Assembly: GCA_025617375.2 (NCBI GenBank)
Contig: JAMYGW020000002.1
Span: 248,001 to 312,000 of the forward strand
Direction: 5' to 3'
DNA: 64,000 nucleotides
From: Acarospora socialis
Lineage: Eukaryota > Ascomycota > Lecanoromycetes > Acarosporales > Acarosporaceae
The position numbers and the translations under genes were made by a program. Below are positions 35,634 through 48,460 of this stretch, piece by piece (the first letter of the stretch is position 1; every line of letters starts with the position of its first letter). The notes beneath the pieces are model-generated. The model did not search any database. It had not been told where the DNA came from and worked only from the letters and a program-made list of their open reading frames with translations.

Positions 35634-37389
35634 CTTTCACATTATGATGCTATATCTATTGACTTTCATTAACAGCAAATTTCAGTTAACTAACAAAGCA
35701 CTTAAAAATCTATTTGAACAAAAACTTAATTAATTTATCTGTTATTATTATTATTATTATTCTTACACTGAACTAGCTATGCTAAGCAGAACTTCTTTTC
35801 AATTCATATCTTAGAAAATCTTACAAGAATGAAAATCTAAGTTCATAATGTTCTTCATATAAAAGTAGATTAGATGCAAAAGTTAAGTGAATAAAACATA
35901 AAATAAGTAATCTCACTTTTAATCATAAAAAACACTGATCATAAACTGAAACTAACTTAAATGACTGTTACACATAATTTATTTAACAATCTTATGAATT
36001 AACTTTTTGATAAACAACAGTTATATAAAATTTCTTTTTCTTTCTTTGTAAATAATAAACAGCTGTGAGTTCTTTCTGATTTCATATGTCAGCAATATAT
36101 GTTGTGAAGTCTTTGCTTTTTTATTACACAAATAATTAACAGAGAAAATCTTGAGAATCTTGATCTTGTGAAGAAAATAATTATAATTAATATATTTTAT
36201 ATGAAACTGAATCAATTCTGAACTTTCAGTCTTTCTCAATTTCTGATAAAGTTAAAGAACTTTTTTGAAAAGTGATTTAATGACTTAATTTTATTTTTTA
36301 ATCTTCTCTCTCTGATTAATGTCATATTATCTTTAAGTTTATACATTTTGTACAGTCTTCTTCAAACTGATTTTCTTCATCAGTTTCATTAAAAAGTGAG
36401 TAACTATCACAGTTAACATGAATTAACAGACTTTCTGCTTGATTCTTTTTCTGATGAGATTGTAGATTTTGTTTTTTATTTCTGTAAAGACTGTACTTTT
36501 TGTATGAGTGATATAGATTTGCATTTTATCATTTAAATATAAATCAAGAGAAAAAATGTAAATCTTAATTTTCAAAGTGCTGATTGAAGTAGTCTGATAA
36601 GTATTGATAATTATACAAAGACATTTGAACTGAGTAATCTTGATTGCACTGACAATCTTCTTTATGTAATGATTCTTGACAGATGTATGTTAAATATATG
36701 CTTCATAAGTCATTGCTGATCAAATGATCATTGTGTAGATTTGTTAAAATTGTATAAAAAAAGTTTCTCAAATAAATGCAGTTATTCTGATTAGCACTTC
36801 TGTCTGTTTAATCATTTTGTTTTGAAGAATTTTGATATAAATAGTTTATTTGAGTTTAGAATCAAATCAAATTTCTAAAATTCTCACATTTGAAAAAGAA
36901 ATCAATTCATTGTTCTGAATTTGTACAACTGTCTATATATTGAATTTAATTTTGATTTTGAAGAAGTAAATTATCTTATATTTATAAAAGACAAATCTAG
37001 CTTCATGTTGTGTGACTTAGCTTTTACATTCTTTATGAATTCTTTTCAGTTTGATGTAGTTAATCTCAATGAATAGTTCATACAAAAAAATATTGACATC
37101 ATCAGCAAAGTCAATTATTCAAATTCTCTCTTTTAATCAACTACATCACTTCAGCAGATCTACATTGTAAAATAAAAAGAAAATAAATAATAAAGAAAAA
37201 TCTTATAAAATTTCAGTTTTTACAGAAAAGCAGTTTGTCTTCTGTTCTTATATAATCAATAAGATAGTTTGATTGTGAAAAAAGCTCTGAATTCATCATA
37301 CAACTCAATAAAATATTTATTTATTTCACAAGTTGTTCAGAAGTCAAGTTGAATTCATTGTGTTAAAAATTTTCACTATGTTCATTGAC

Positions 37390-37554
37390 TGTTACAGAAC
37401 ATGATCACTTCACATGAGATTATGTTGACTAAGCATGTTTACTAAGCATTCTCACCACATATATAGTGATCACACTTCTTTACTCACTTACTTTCTTAAC
37501 AACTTACTTATATATTATATCTTGAATCACATAGCTTAAATTTACACTCTAACA
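37390..37554. mobile_element. Solo LTR, 165 bp
   Basis: The segment begins TGTTACAG and ends TCTAACA and is flanked by a perfect 5-bp duplication TTGAC (37,385-37,389 and 37,555-37,559). LINE-b and LINE-c lack it at the same place. It is a different LTR family from the neighbouring solo LTR. Confidence 0.85.
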
Positions 37555-37570
37555 TTGACAAAAGAATAAT

Positions 37571-37918
37571 GTAACATTTTTATGAGAGATTTTTCTTGTA
37601 TAAGAACTAAAAGTTGTACTTGTTGATATAAAAACTGATCTGAAATGATTCTGGTCTTTAATTCTTAGATTGTTATTTAAGTTGAACATGATTTTTTTTA
37701 AGAAAAATAACTGTGACTATATACTGAGTCTGCTCATCAATCTCATTATTAAGCTCATTGAGTTAACTTACTTATGCAATCTGTTGAATTTACTTATCAA
37801 ACTCATCATTGAACATGTCAAGATGTCATATAACTTCTGTCTTGAAAGACAATCTATTAAATGCTTTTTCTGTGTACAAGTCAGTTTGAGTCTTACTTCT
37901 TTGAGTATGATTATAACA
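37571..37918 (-). mobile_element. Solo LTR of the Gypsy-2 family, 348 bp
   Basis: It begins TGTAACATT and ends TTATAACA on the plus strand and is flanked by AATAA on both sides (37,566-37,570 and 37,919-37,923). Its reverse complement follows the Gypsy-2 5' LTR at 48,110-48,460 closely, for example GACAGAAGTTATATGACAT against GACAGAAGTCATGTGACAT. It inserted only 11 bp from the previous solo LTR. Confidence 0.88.
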
Positions 37919-40528
37919 AATAACAACATACTTTTTACTGTTTCAGATTATACAAATTTAATTTATTAACAAATTCAATATAGTTTCTGTAAATCATTTT
38001 GTTCTTTATTTCATTTAACTTTTAAAAAAAAGATTGTTGTCTTCTGCAGTCTGCTTGATTTATATGATTAATAAAGTTTTTATAATCTTTCTCATCATGT
38101 TCAGCAGAGCAATTAATCTTTATAATTTAACTTTTTTGTAGAATTACTTTTCTGACTTGTGTAACACTATTATACAAGTTTTTTTGTATTTTTCAGAAAG
38201 AAAGTCTAGCTTTTAATTTACATTAATGAGATTGATTATTGTTTGAACAAACTTGAATTTCATTATTTAAAAAAACAATATGAAATGCTGTCTGATTCTG
38301 AAGCATTGTAAAATACTTTTATATGAAGAATTGCAGAAAATCTTTTTTCAGCATTAATTGAGTCAGAGATGAATATAAATTGAATTAAGATTTTTAAATC
38401 AATGAATTTGTTCTTTAGTGAAAATCAGAACACTTTGATATTCAAAATATTTTGAAAATTAATTATTATTTTGAAATAAAATCTTTTTTTTAAGATCTGA
38501 GCTTTTTTATTCAGAGTGTGAACTTCTTCATGTGTTATACAAATTAAAAGAACTGTTACTGCAGAATTTGAATCTTTTTTTTTTATTTTAATCAAAATTC
38601 AAAATTTATTTCTTTCTGCTATCTCATTGATTATATTGCAGAAGTGTATAATTTTTATTTTTGTGATCAGTTTTTTCTTAATTTTGTCTTTTATCTTGAT
38701 TAACTTTCATACTTCTTTCATATAAATCATTCTTACTTATCATTTTGTTTTTCTTTCTTATCTGACTATCTCATTAATTGTATCTGTTTATCAAACTTCT
38801 TCTTGATTTAAAAGTTTGTGCATAAAAACTGAATTGCTGATTAATATCTCAATAAAGTTGACAAGATACTCTGTGTATTATATAATTTCAATTTTTGTTA
38901 ATAATTTTAATTTGTCTAAAGATATTGAATTTCAATCAGTATGATTTCTTGATTCATTTTCTTTCAGTATTTCATTTTACTTTAAGTGATTTATACAATC
39001 TTAAAATTAAAAATCACTGAGATTGAAAGATGATCTGAATCATAATTTATATTTTTTTTAATAAAGCATTCTTTCAGCTGATCTGCAAAAATCTGACTAA
39101 CAAAGATTAAATTTATTGTGCTGAAGATTTTTCAAACATATTAAGTAAAAATTTTTGATGTAATCAATAAAGAAAAATTATATAATATAATTGTTTCAAC
39201 AAGAACTTCTTTTATGTTGTAAATGCTTGAGTTGAAGAATTAACTTCATAATGAATAATGTAGATTGAAGTTTTCTAAAATTATATGTTCACTTTTTTTT
39301 TGTACAAATATTAACAGAAAAAAAATAGAAAAAAAGTAATCAGTGTTTGTGTAACTTTTTGAAGACTGCAAATAAATATTGTATATTTAGAGAGTTTTGC
39401 TGTTCATATAAGAACAAAATATACATAAGTCAGAAATAAAAAAGTTCACTGATTAAATACTGAAATCAAGTCTTTTATTAATTAATAAACAACTTCACTG
39501 TAAATCTGAATCATGCTGTAAGATAAAAGAAGTGATTTTAAAGCTGTAAAATATTGATGTAAAAAAATTTTATCAAAATTTCTAAATTATCAGAATATCA
39601 TATGATCAGATTGTCTTGTTAATCAGAAAAAAAGTCATTATCTTGTTCTTGTTTTTCTGCACATTATATTGCAGAATGAACAACTTATTCATCAGTTTGT
39701 GATTGAGAAAGTATTTTTGTAATTGTAAAATTTGTATAATTAGTTGTCAATATCTTAAATAATATTTTTCTTTTTCTTTTCAGATCTAAAAAAAAGTCAT
39801 CATTACTGACTGTTGTAAATGAGTTTAAAAATTAAAAAATGAAACTGACATCTTTATGAGAGAATATTTTGAATAAAATTTTCAGTGAAATTCTAAGAAA
39901 AAAATCTTTGATTGAAATCTGAAAGTATGTAAATCATATAAAATAAACTTATTTTACTTTCTTTACTTTCTTCACTCTTTCTGAACAATGTCTGATTCAT
40001 ATAAAGTAATTTTTATTTTTCTTTTCACATAATGTATATTAGATCTTCAAAGAAATCTCTTTTTTAATATAATTCTCAATTATATGATTCAGTACTGTAC
40101 AGAAGTCATATTATATAATTTTTTTGCAGTGCTTAACTATGTAATTCTTGTACTATTGACATTTGCAGCATCAGATGATAATGCAGTTTTCAGAAAAGAT
40201 TTTACAATTATAAAATTTAAAGTTAAAAAGAAAATCATTTTGCAAAAGATAGTTTGTCTATTCAGCTTTTGTTATCTTGATGTGAAGTAATTTAAAAAAA
40301 TATTTTTGTATAATTATCTTCTTGAATCATTTTACTTATAGAATTTTCATTTGTTTTTTAAGTTGTGAATTTTACATATAAAGAGTTTTTATTGTCTTAA
40401 CTTGATTCTTGTTATTTATGAAGATAATTTGAATTTTATAAATCTTAATAATGTATTTTCACTGTTTAATTCTAATATTGAGTTCAAAGACTTGTACAAC
40501 TTTCTCTTTCTTTTTTCACATTGTCTTG

Positions 40529-41451
40529 TGTTGAAATAATTGATGTTGTTGTTATTAAACTAAATGCTGTGTGCATTTTCTATGTAAAAACACTAGTAAC
40601 AAGTAAGCAGCTAAACTCAATTTCAACACACTCTTTGAGTTTAGATGTTGTCATTATTGTCATTAAAAGAAATAAAAAACTCACAGATCTAAATCTGCAA
40701 GTTAGAAAGATAAAAACAGACTAATAATAGTTTTATCAACATATTGTTCATCAACATCTGTTTATCAGCATTGTTCATCAGCATTATTCATTAGAGTATA
40801 TTTTTCAGCATTGTTCATCACATTATTCACTAGTGTCTGTTCACTGCATCATTCACTGATCAAAAAACTGCATTATTCATCAGAGTATTCATCAGTGTAT
40901 TATTCATCAGCTAAAAACTTAAAGTTATAAAGTTTTTACTTTTCTTCTTGCTGTTTTTATTTCATTTTATAACATTCTGTTGAGTCAAGAACAACAAGAT
41001 TTGTTCTGTTTTGTAACTGTAGATATGTCAAGAGCAGTAAGACAGCAAGATGAAAGAACATTAAAAAGATGTGTTACAGTCTTAACAGAGCTTACATGAA
41101 CTTCTGTAGAGAGAATGTTGATAAAATATATGTTTAAATAGATCTTGACTTTATGATTCTACTATGTAGAAGCTTTTGTGTTTGACTGTAAGACTGTTGT
41201 GTCTTTACATTTAGAACAGCAACAATGAGATAGATAAAATGATAACTAAAACATCTTGTAGTCTTGAATGATAGAACTTATTGTAGTTTACTAAGAAAAC
41301 AACAAACAAGCTGATTTAAATGTGAATTACATGAAATCTGAACTCATAATCTGTTGAAAACATTGATGTTGTTGTTATTAAACTAAATGCTGTGTGTGTT
41401 TTCTATGTAAAAACACTAGTAACAAGTGAGCAGCTAGACTCAATTTCAATA
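40529..41451. mobile_element. TRIM-like element: 923 bp with 100-bp LTRs, non-coding
   Basis: Two 100-bp direct repeats (40,529-40,628 and 41,352-41,451) begin TGTTGAAA and end TTTCAACA / TTTCAATA. They enclose a 723-bp interior without coding capacity. The target duplication is TCTTG / TTTTG (40,524-40,528 and 41,452-41,456), the same word after one C-to-T change. LINE-b and LINE-c lack the insert. The interior holds a short tandem run of CATTATTCATCAG-like words at about 40,780-40,920. The size and structure fit terminal-repeat retrotransposons in miniature, which depend on another LTR element for movement. Confidence 0.85.
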
Positions 41452-43035
41452 TTTTGTTTTTTTTCTTCTCAAAAATAAAAATCACATCATCACTGAACAG
41501 ACATTTTACAGTCATTATTATTTCTAAAGTTTCTATTTCTTTTTATATCTTTTATACAATGTTCTGTTTTGTTCTTGTTCTTTATATTTTTGTTTTCACT
41601 TTTGATTTAATCATTATTTTCTGATAATTTCTTTAAAACATTGATAAAACTTTTGTTTCAAGACTCTTGAGACTGACTGTTGCTGTTGAGTATGTTTGTA
41701 AAAGTGTGAAAACTTTGACAAAATCTTATACAATACATGTAAAATTCTTAATTTACTTCTTAATCTTTTAAAAATCAATGTTCAAAATGTTATTTTTTTC
41801 TTTCTGTATCACAGTTCTGATTGTTTTTTAGATTTCTTTTATTTTAGTTAAACAATTACTGATTTATACAAAACAGTTTAGTGTGCTGATTGTTTTTGAG
41901 AAACTTTGAGAGTGATGAGAAAAACAAACTTTTTACTTAAGTAAGATTTCACTGCAATGCATTTCTTTTGATTCTTCATCATCTTTTATCATTGTATAAT
42001 TTTTTTATCTATATTGATTAATTAATGTGATGAATTATTTATCTGTTATTATATCTTAACTAAGTACAAATTTTATTTAAATTTGATTCTGCTTGTGTAA
42101 ATCTTATATGTAATAATAAATAACATTGATATGTTTCAATTATTTATACATATATACACTCTTAATCAAAATCAAAACAATCTGATTATTTCTCTTGAGC
42201 TGAGAAAATAAGACTGCTTAATAGTTCTTATTTTTTTTGATACTTATATAATGTAAGTTATTTTTAAAATATTTATTCATATTCATATCTCACAGTATCT
42301 GTGTAAGTCAAATTTCAGTCTTTGTACATATAAACATAATTATGTATTCAGTCTCAATAATTAAGATGACAACAAATTTCTGTTTTTGACTAATTCACAA
42401 TACTGATTCATTTTCAAGTGTGTAATTATATTTTAAAACTGATTTTTGATTCTGCTTATTTGATGTATAGTTAAAATTAGAATATTTAAGTATAATCTGA
42501 CTTTCATTAAACTTATACATTATATTAAGATTAATGATTGATTTAATATATTACAGTAATTCTTTAAATGTATATTTGTGATATTCTGTAGAAACACTAA
42601 AATATTAATTTAATTGATTTAAAATAGAAATAATGTTTAAATAAATATAAATTGCTACATACATCAGACTCTTTATTATTTGCTGATACTATTTTTAAAT
42701 ATTTTTTTTTTGATCAGTTGAGTTGATAAAACAAAAAGCAATATTTGTTGAGTGAAATTGTTGTGAACTTATGCTTATCAAACTGCATATAAAGATTTTC
42801 AACATCTTATTTACATAATGAGTTTAATTCAGATACAAGATTTTTCTTTTGCAGTTGTGTGTAACTTGAATATTAAGAATTTTCTATGTCTTCTTCAAAC
42901 TCTTAACTTTAAACACTTCTGCAAGAGTCTTTTTGAATTTAAAAATATGTAATAGATTTGCTGAAATTACAATGATATCATTTATATAAAGAAACAGTAT
43001 AATCTCTTTGATGCTGTAAATAAGAATACAAAAAT

Positions 43036-45121
43036 TAAAGTGATTACTGAGTCAAATTAAGCTCAGCTTTTGAAATCTGACTTAATTTATCAAACTTAAC
43101 TTTGCAACTCAACTCAGTTCTGAACAGAATCAAGTTTCAAATAGAACTAAGCTGAGTTTTTCTTAACAGCTCAAATTAAATTAAAAATAATTAGTACATG
43201 ATAACTAAGCAGAATTTGATTGATAGATGCTATTAATACAAAACTATTTGATAATAGTTCTGCAAAGTGCTTTTTATTTGATTATGTGTTTGCTGTAAGT
43301 TTTATGAACATTATATATGAGCATTATAAACTGTTCATTACATTATATATTTAATACAGAGTTAAAGTACATTAACTAGTAAGAAATTCATTTTCTTAAT
43401 AGAGTTAAAAAGTAACAAAAATCATTGTTATCTTTCATAACTCTGCTATCATAATTAAATTCTTTTTCTTATGTAATTTTGCAACTATATAACATATAAA
43501 TCATAGAAGAGTGATTTTGATATGTGAGAGTTTATACTTTCAAAATAAATACAAAAAAATACTTTATTTGTCTTCTGCAGACTGATGATTGCTGATTGAT
43601 GTTACTTTAAATTTTAAATATACTCAAAAATTATTTCTTTAATTAGAAAAGAAAGTGCTACTTAATTAATCTTGAAAGAGTACAGCTTTTATTAACATTA
43701 TTGCTGCTATATAATAGAATCTTGTCAGAAAACATTAAAATTAAACATTATAATATAATATGATTGTAAAAACTATATAACTTACTAAATTCTTTTTCTA
43801 CAGCAATTGATTTGAATAAAAAAGAATTATTAAGAATTTAGTCATCTTCTGAAAAGATGCTACATTTAATTGCAGCTTCTTGCTCTTGAGTTATGATGTC
43901 ATTTTTACATCATATATCTTTATCTTTTTTTTATAGACAGTTCTCATTGAAGATTTCTTCTTAATTTCTTTGATCATCTCTGTTATCAGTTTAATTTTCT
44001 TTTTTGACTTTAAATTTTGTTTTGATGTCATAATGCTAAATACATAATTTGAATGTTAGTTTTTCTACTTTTATAATGTTTATATTAAAAAATAAAATTG
44101 ATATTAATGTGATCTCTTTTACTACACTTTACAAACAGTACATAACATGTTTTAAAATCAAGTAAGTAGTTGTTTGAGATAGAATAATCATGAGATAAAT
44201 TTTCTGAATAATTGTGTAGTTTGTTTTGAAGTTATTTACAGATTCATTCACAACAAATAATAACATTTATGTAACAAATCATACTATGAATACTTAATTA
44301 AATTTACTTTTTCACTTTTATAAAACTTCTGATCTTTTCTTTCTGAATTTTTAGTTCTTCATAAATTCTTTATTTAAACTATTATACAGTCATCAATATA
44401 CTTATATTTCTTTTATAACACAACAATATAATACTATCAGATCAAAAGATTGAAGAAAGTCATCAGATATCATTTAAATATATTTAAAAGAGCTTAATTA
44501 ATTATCATGTAAGTAAAATTAATTATGAAAAGATAAAATTCTGACTTTTATTCTAAAAATACATCATTAAAACAGTGCAGAAAGAATGTTAAGATTATTT
44601 TTATAAATATAATAAAATTATAAACATTAAACTCATTTAAAACAATGTTGAATGCATTTATTCTTAAGAGAACTCACTTTATCAATACACTAAACTTATC
44701 ATTTTAATTTAACAAGAAGAAGAAAAAAAAACAGATTGATGAAACTGATATATTTATATCATCTTAACTTAAGAAGAAGAAAAAGAAAAAATAAATTAAC
44801 AAAATCAATATATTTATCTCAAACATTGCTACATGTCTAAAGAAAGAAAACTTTATTGATTGACAAGAAAAAATGAAAGTATCTATTAATTATTTCAAAT
44901 CAATATTCAAAAATTATACTTCTCAAAAATACCTCAGATGTACTCAGCAGTTCTTTAACTGTGAAATCTTGTAAGTAACTTCTATAATTATAATACTCAA
45001 TTATAATGCACAAAGAATGTACTAAATCAAAGATTAAAATATATTCAGCAGACATGAACATTTCAAATATATTTTGATCAATATTTTCTGAACAAAAAGA
45101 AAAAAACAATAACTTATGAAA
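43036..45121 (-). mobile_element. hAT copy A, right-end portion, cut by LINE-f
   Basis: This 2.1-kb segment is the reverse complement of 60,310-62,364 in hAT copy B: the transposon end lies at 43,036 and the sequence moves inward with increasing coordinate. Shared landmarks are TTGATAGATG, AACTATTTG, the ATGACATC start of the small gene near 44,030 (minus strand here) and the intron-like GTAAGTAACTTCTATAATTA at about 44,970 (plus strand here). It is inserted in Copia-2 and is itself interrupted at 45,122 by LINE-f. It has more indels and lower GC than copy B. Confidence 0.75.
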
Positions 45122-48109
45122 CACATTAATTAATCAATATAGATAGAGAAATCATACAATAATAAAAGATAATAAAAAATCAGAAGAAATGTATTACAGT
45201 GAAATTCTACTTAAGTAAAAAGTTTGTTTTTCTCATCACTTTCAAAGTCTTTCAAAAATAATCAGTACACTAAACTATTTTGTATGAATCAGTAACTGTT
45301 CAATTAAAATAAAAGAAATTTGAGAAATGATCAGAACTGTAATGCAGAAAAAAAAATAATATTTTGAACATTGATTTTCAGAAGATTAAGAAATAAATTA
45401 AGAATCTCACAAACATTGTATAAAATTTTATTAAAGTTCTCACACTTCTACAAACATACTCAGCAGTAACAGTCAATCTTAAAAGTTTTGAAACAAAAGT
45501 TCTATCAATATTTCAAAGAAAATATTAGAAAATAATGATCAAATCAGAAGTAAAGACAGAAATATAAAGAACAAAAACAAAATAAAACATTGTATAAAAG
45601 ATACAAAAAGAAATAAAAACTTCAGAAATAATAATGACTGCAAGATGTTTGTTCAGTGATGATGTAATTTTTATTTTTAAGAAGAAAAAAAACAAAACAA
45701 TGTGAAAAAAGAGAAAGAAAGTTGTACAAGTCTTTGAACTCAATGTTAAAATCAAGCAGTGAGAATATATCATCATAATTTATAAAATTCAAATCATCTT
45801 CATAAATGACAAGAATCAAGTTAAGACAATAAAGACTCTTTATATGTAAAATTCACAACTTAAGAAACAAATGAAGATTCTATGAGTAAAATGATTTAAG
45901 AAGATAATTATATAAGAATATTTCTTTAAATCATTTTATACAAAATAATAAAAGTTAAACAGACAAACTATCTTTTGCAAAATGATCTTCTTTTTAATTT
46001 TAAATTTTATAATTATAAAATCTTTTCTAAAAACTGCATTGTCATCTGATGCTTCAAATATTAGTAGTATAAGAATTACACAGTTAAGTACTGCAAAAAA
46101 ATTGTACAATATGACTTTTATGCAGCACTGAATTATATAACTGAAAATTATATTAAAAAAGAGAATTCTCTCAAGATCTGATATGTATCATGTAAAAAAA
46201 AAAAGAAAAATTACTTTACATGAATCAGACATTGTTTAGAAAGAGTAAAGAAAATAAAAAAAGTAAATTAAATTTATCTTATATAATTTACACACTTTCA
46301 GATTTCAATCAAAAATTTTTTTCTCAAAATTTCACAGAACATTTTATTCAGAACATTTTCTCATGAAGATGTTAGTTTTATTTTTCAGTTTTTAAGTTCA
46401 GTTACAATAGTCAGTGATGATGACTTTCTTTCAGTTCTGAAAAGAAAAAGAAAAAAATTATTTAAGACATTAATAGTTAATTATACAAATTTTATAATCA
46501 CAGAAATATTCTCTCAGTCATAAACTGATGAATAAGCTGTTTATTTTACAATATAATGTGCAGAAAAGCAAGAACAAGATAATGATTTTTTTTTTTGACT
46601 GACAAGACAATTTGATTATATAATATTTTAATAATTCAGAAATTTTAACAAAATTCTTTTACATCAACATTCTACAGCTTCAAGATCACTTCTTTTATTT
46701 TACAATATAATTCAATTTCACAATGAAGTTGCTTTCTGATTAATAAAAGACTTAATTTTAACATTTAATCAGTGAACTTTTTCATTTTTAAATTATACAT
46801 ACTCTTTCTTTATACAAACAGCAGAACTCTCTGAATATATAATATTTATTTACAGTCTTCAGAAAGTTATACAAATACTGATTATTTTTTTTTTATTTTT
46901 CTTCTGTCAACACTTATACAAAAAAAGAGTGAATACATAATTTTAAAAGACTTCAATCTACATTATTCATTGTGAAGTGAATTCTTTAATTTAAATATTC
47001 ATAATATGAAAGAAGTTTTTGCTGAAACAATCACATCATACAATTTTTCTCTATTGATTACATCAGAAATTTTTACTTAATATATTCAAAAAATCTTCAG
47101 CACAATAAATCTGATCTTTATTAGTCAGATTTTTGCAGATTAACTGAAAGAATGTTTTATTAAAAAGAACATAAATTATAACTCAGATCATCTTTCAATC
47201 TCAGTGATTTTTAATTTTAAAATTATATGAATCACTCAAAGCAAGATGAAATACTGAAAGAAAATGAATCAAGAAATTATACTGATTGAAACTCAATATC
47301 TTCAGATAAATTAAAAGTTATTAATAAAAATTGAAATTATATGATACACAGAGTATCTTGTCAACTTTATTGAGACATTAATTAGCAACTCAGTTTCTAT
47401 GCACAAACTTTTAAATTAAGAAGAAGTTTGATAAACAGATACAATTGATGAGATAGTTAGACAAGAAAGAAAAACAAAATGATAAGCAAAAATAATTCAT
47501 ATGAAAGAAGCATGAAAGTTAGTTAAGATAAAAGACAAAATTAAGAGAAAACTGATCATAAAAATAAAAATCATACACTTTTACAATGTGATCAGCAAGA
47601 CAGCAGAGAAAAATGAACTTTGAATTTTGATTAAAATGAAAAAGAAAACTCAAACTCTGCAGCAACAATTTTCTCAATTTATACAACATATAAAGAAGTT
47701 CACACTCTGAATAAAAAAGCTGAGATCTTCAAAAGAAGATTTTATTTCAAGATGACAATCAATTTTCAGAATATTTTGAATGTCAAAGTGCTCTGATTTT
47801 CATAAAAGAACAAATTCATTAACTTAAAAATCTTTATTCAATCTATATTTATCTCTGACTCAATTAATGTCAAGAAGATTTCTGCAATTCTTTATACAAA
47901 AATATTTCATAATATTTCAGAATCAGACAGTATTTCATACTGCTTTTTTAAAGTAATGAGACTCAAGTTTATTCAAACAATAATTAATCTCATCAATATA
48001 AGCTGAAAGTAAACTTTCTTTCTGAGAAATACAAGAAAACTTATACAATAGTGTCACACAAGTCAGAAAAGCAATTCTACAAAGAAGTTAAATTATGAAG
48101 ATTAATTGT
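45122..48109 (+). mobile_element. LINE-f, 5' part of a Tad1-type LINE, interrupted by Gypsy-2
   Basis: The copy is the inverted counterpart of the 5' 3 kb of LINE-e. Its 5' end ACATTAATTAATCAATATAG matches the 5' end of LINE-e in reverse complement, which supports this as the true 5' terminus of the family. It stops at 48,109, where the Gypsy-2 LTR begins, in the middle of the word AAGATTAATTGTTCTGCTG known from the other copies. Its 3' part should lie beyond Gypsy-2, outside the window. Confidence 0.82.
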
Positions 48110-48460
48110 TGTTATGATCATATTCAAAGAAGTAAAACTCAAACTGACTTGTATGCAGAAAGAATATTTAACAGATTGTTTGTTAAGACAGAAGTCATGT
48201 GACATTTCAACATGCTTGATGATGAGCTTGACAAGTAAGTTCAATGAATTGCATGAACAAGTCAGCTTGATGAGCTTGACAATAAGATTGACAAGTAAAC
48301 TCAGTATATAGTCACAGTCATTTTTCTTATGAAAAGAATTGTGTTTAACTTAAATAACAATTTAAGAATTAAAGATCAGAACTGTTTCAGATTAGCTTTT
48401 ATATTAATAAGTACAACTTTTAGTTTTTATACAAGAGAAATCTTCTGTGAGAACATTACA
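48110..48460 (+). repeat. Gypsy-2 5' LTR
   Basis: A 351-bp LTR beginning TGTTATGATCAT and ending GAACATTACA. It is related to the solo LTR at 37,571-37,918 and more distantly to the Gypsy-1 LTRs. Confidence 0.82.

Larger units (their letters stand above)
35742..42031 (-). mobile_element. LINE-e, full-length Tad1-type LINE carrying three later insertions
   Basis: The (TAA)n tail is at 35,742-35,762 and the 5' end is at about 42,031. Flanks AATTAATTTATCTG (35,728-35,741) and GAATTATTTATCTG (42,032-42,045) are a 14-bp target duplication with two mismatches, set inside Copia-2. Without its three insertions (37,390-37,554, 37,571-37,918, 40,529-41,451) the copy is about 4.84 kb, the same as LINE-b and LINE-c. 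The C-terminal knuckle lies at about 36,021-36,239 (LCNKKAKTSQHILLTYE). Stops are scattered throughout. Confidence 0.85.
35402..43035 (-). mobile_element. Copia-2, broken Ty1/Copia element interrupted by LINE-e and cut by hAT copy A
   Basis: A 3' LTR of about 230 bp (35,402-35,633, ending GTCAACA) is followed by the RNase H end of pol up to 35,741. LINE-e interrupts it, and it resumes at 42,046-43,035 with RNase H and reverse-transcriptase sequence collinear with Copia-1 at about 1,735-2,740. It stops at the hAT end at 43,036. The remaining part presumably lies beyond 64,000. It is broken in many places and more decayed than Copia-1. Confidence 0.75.
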
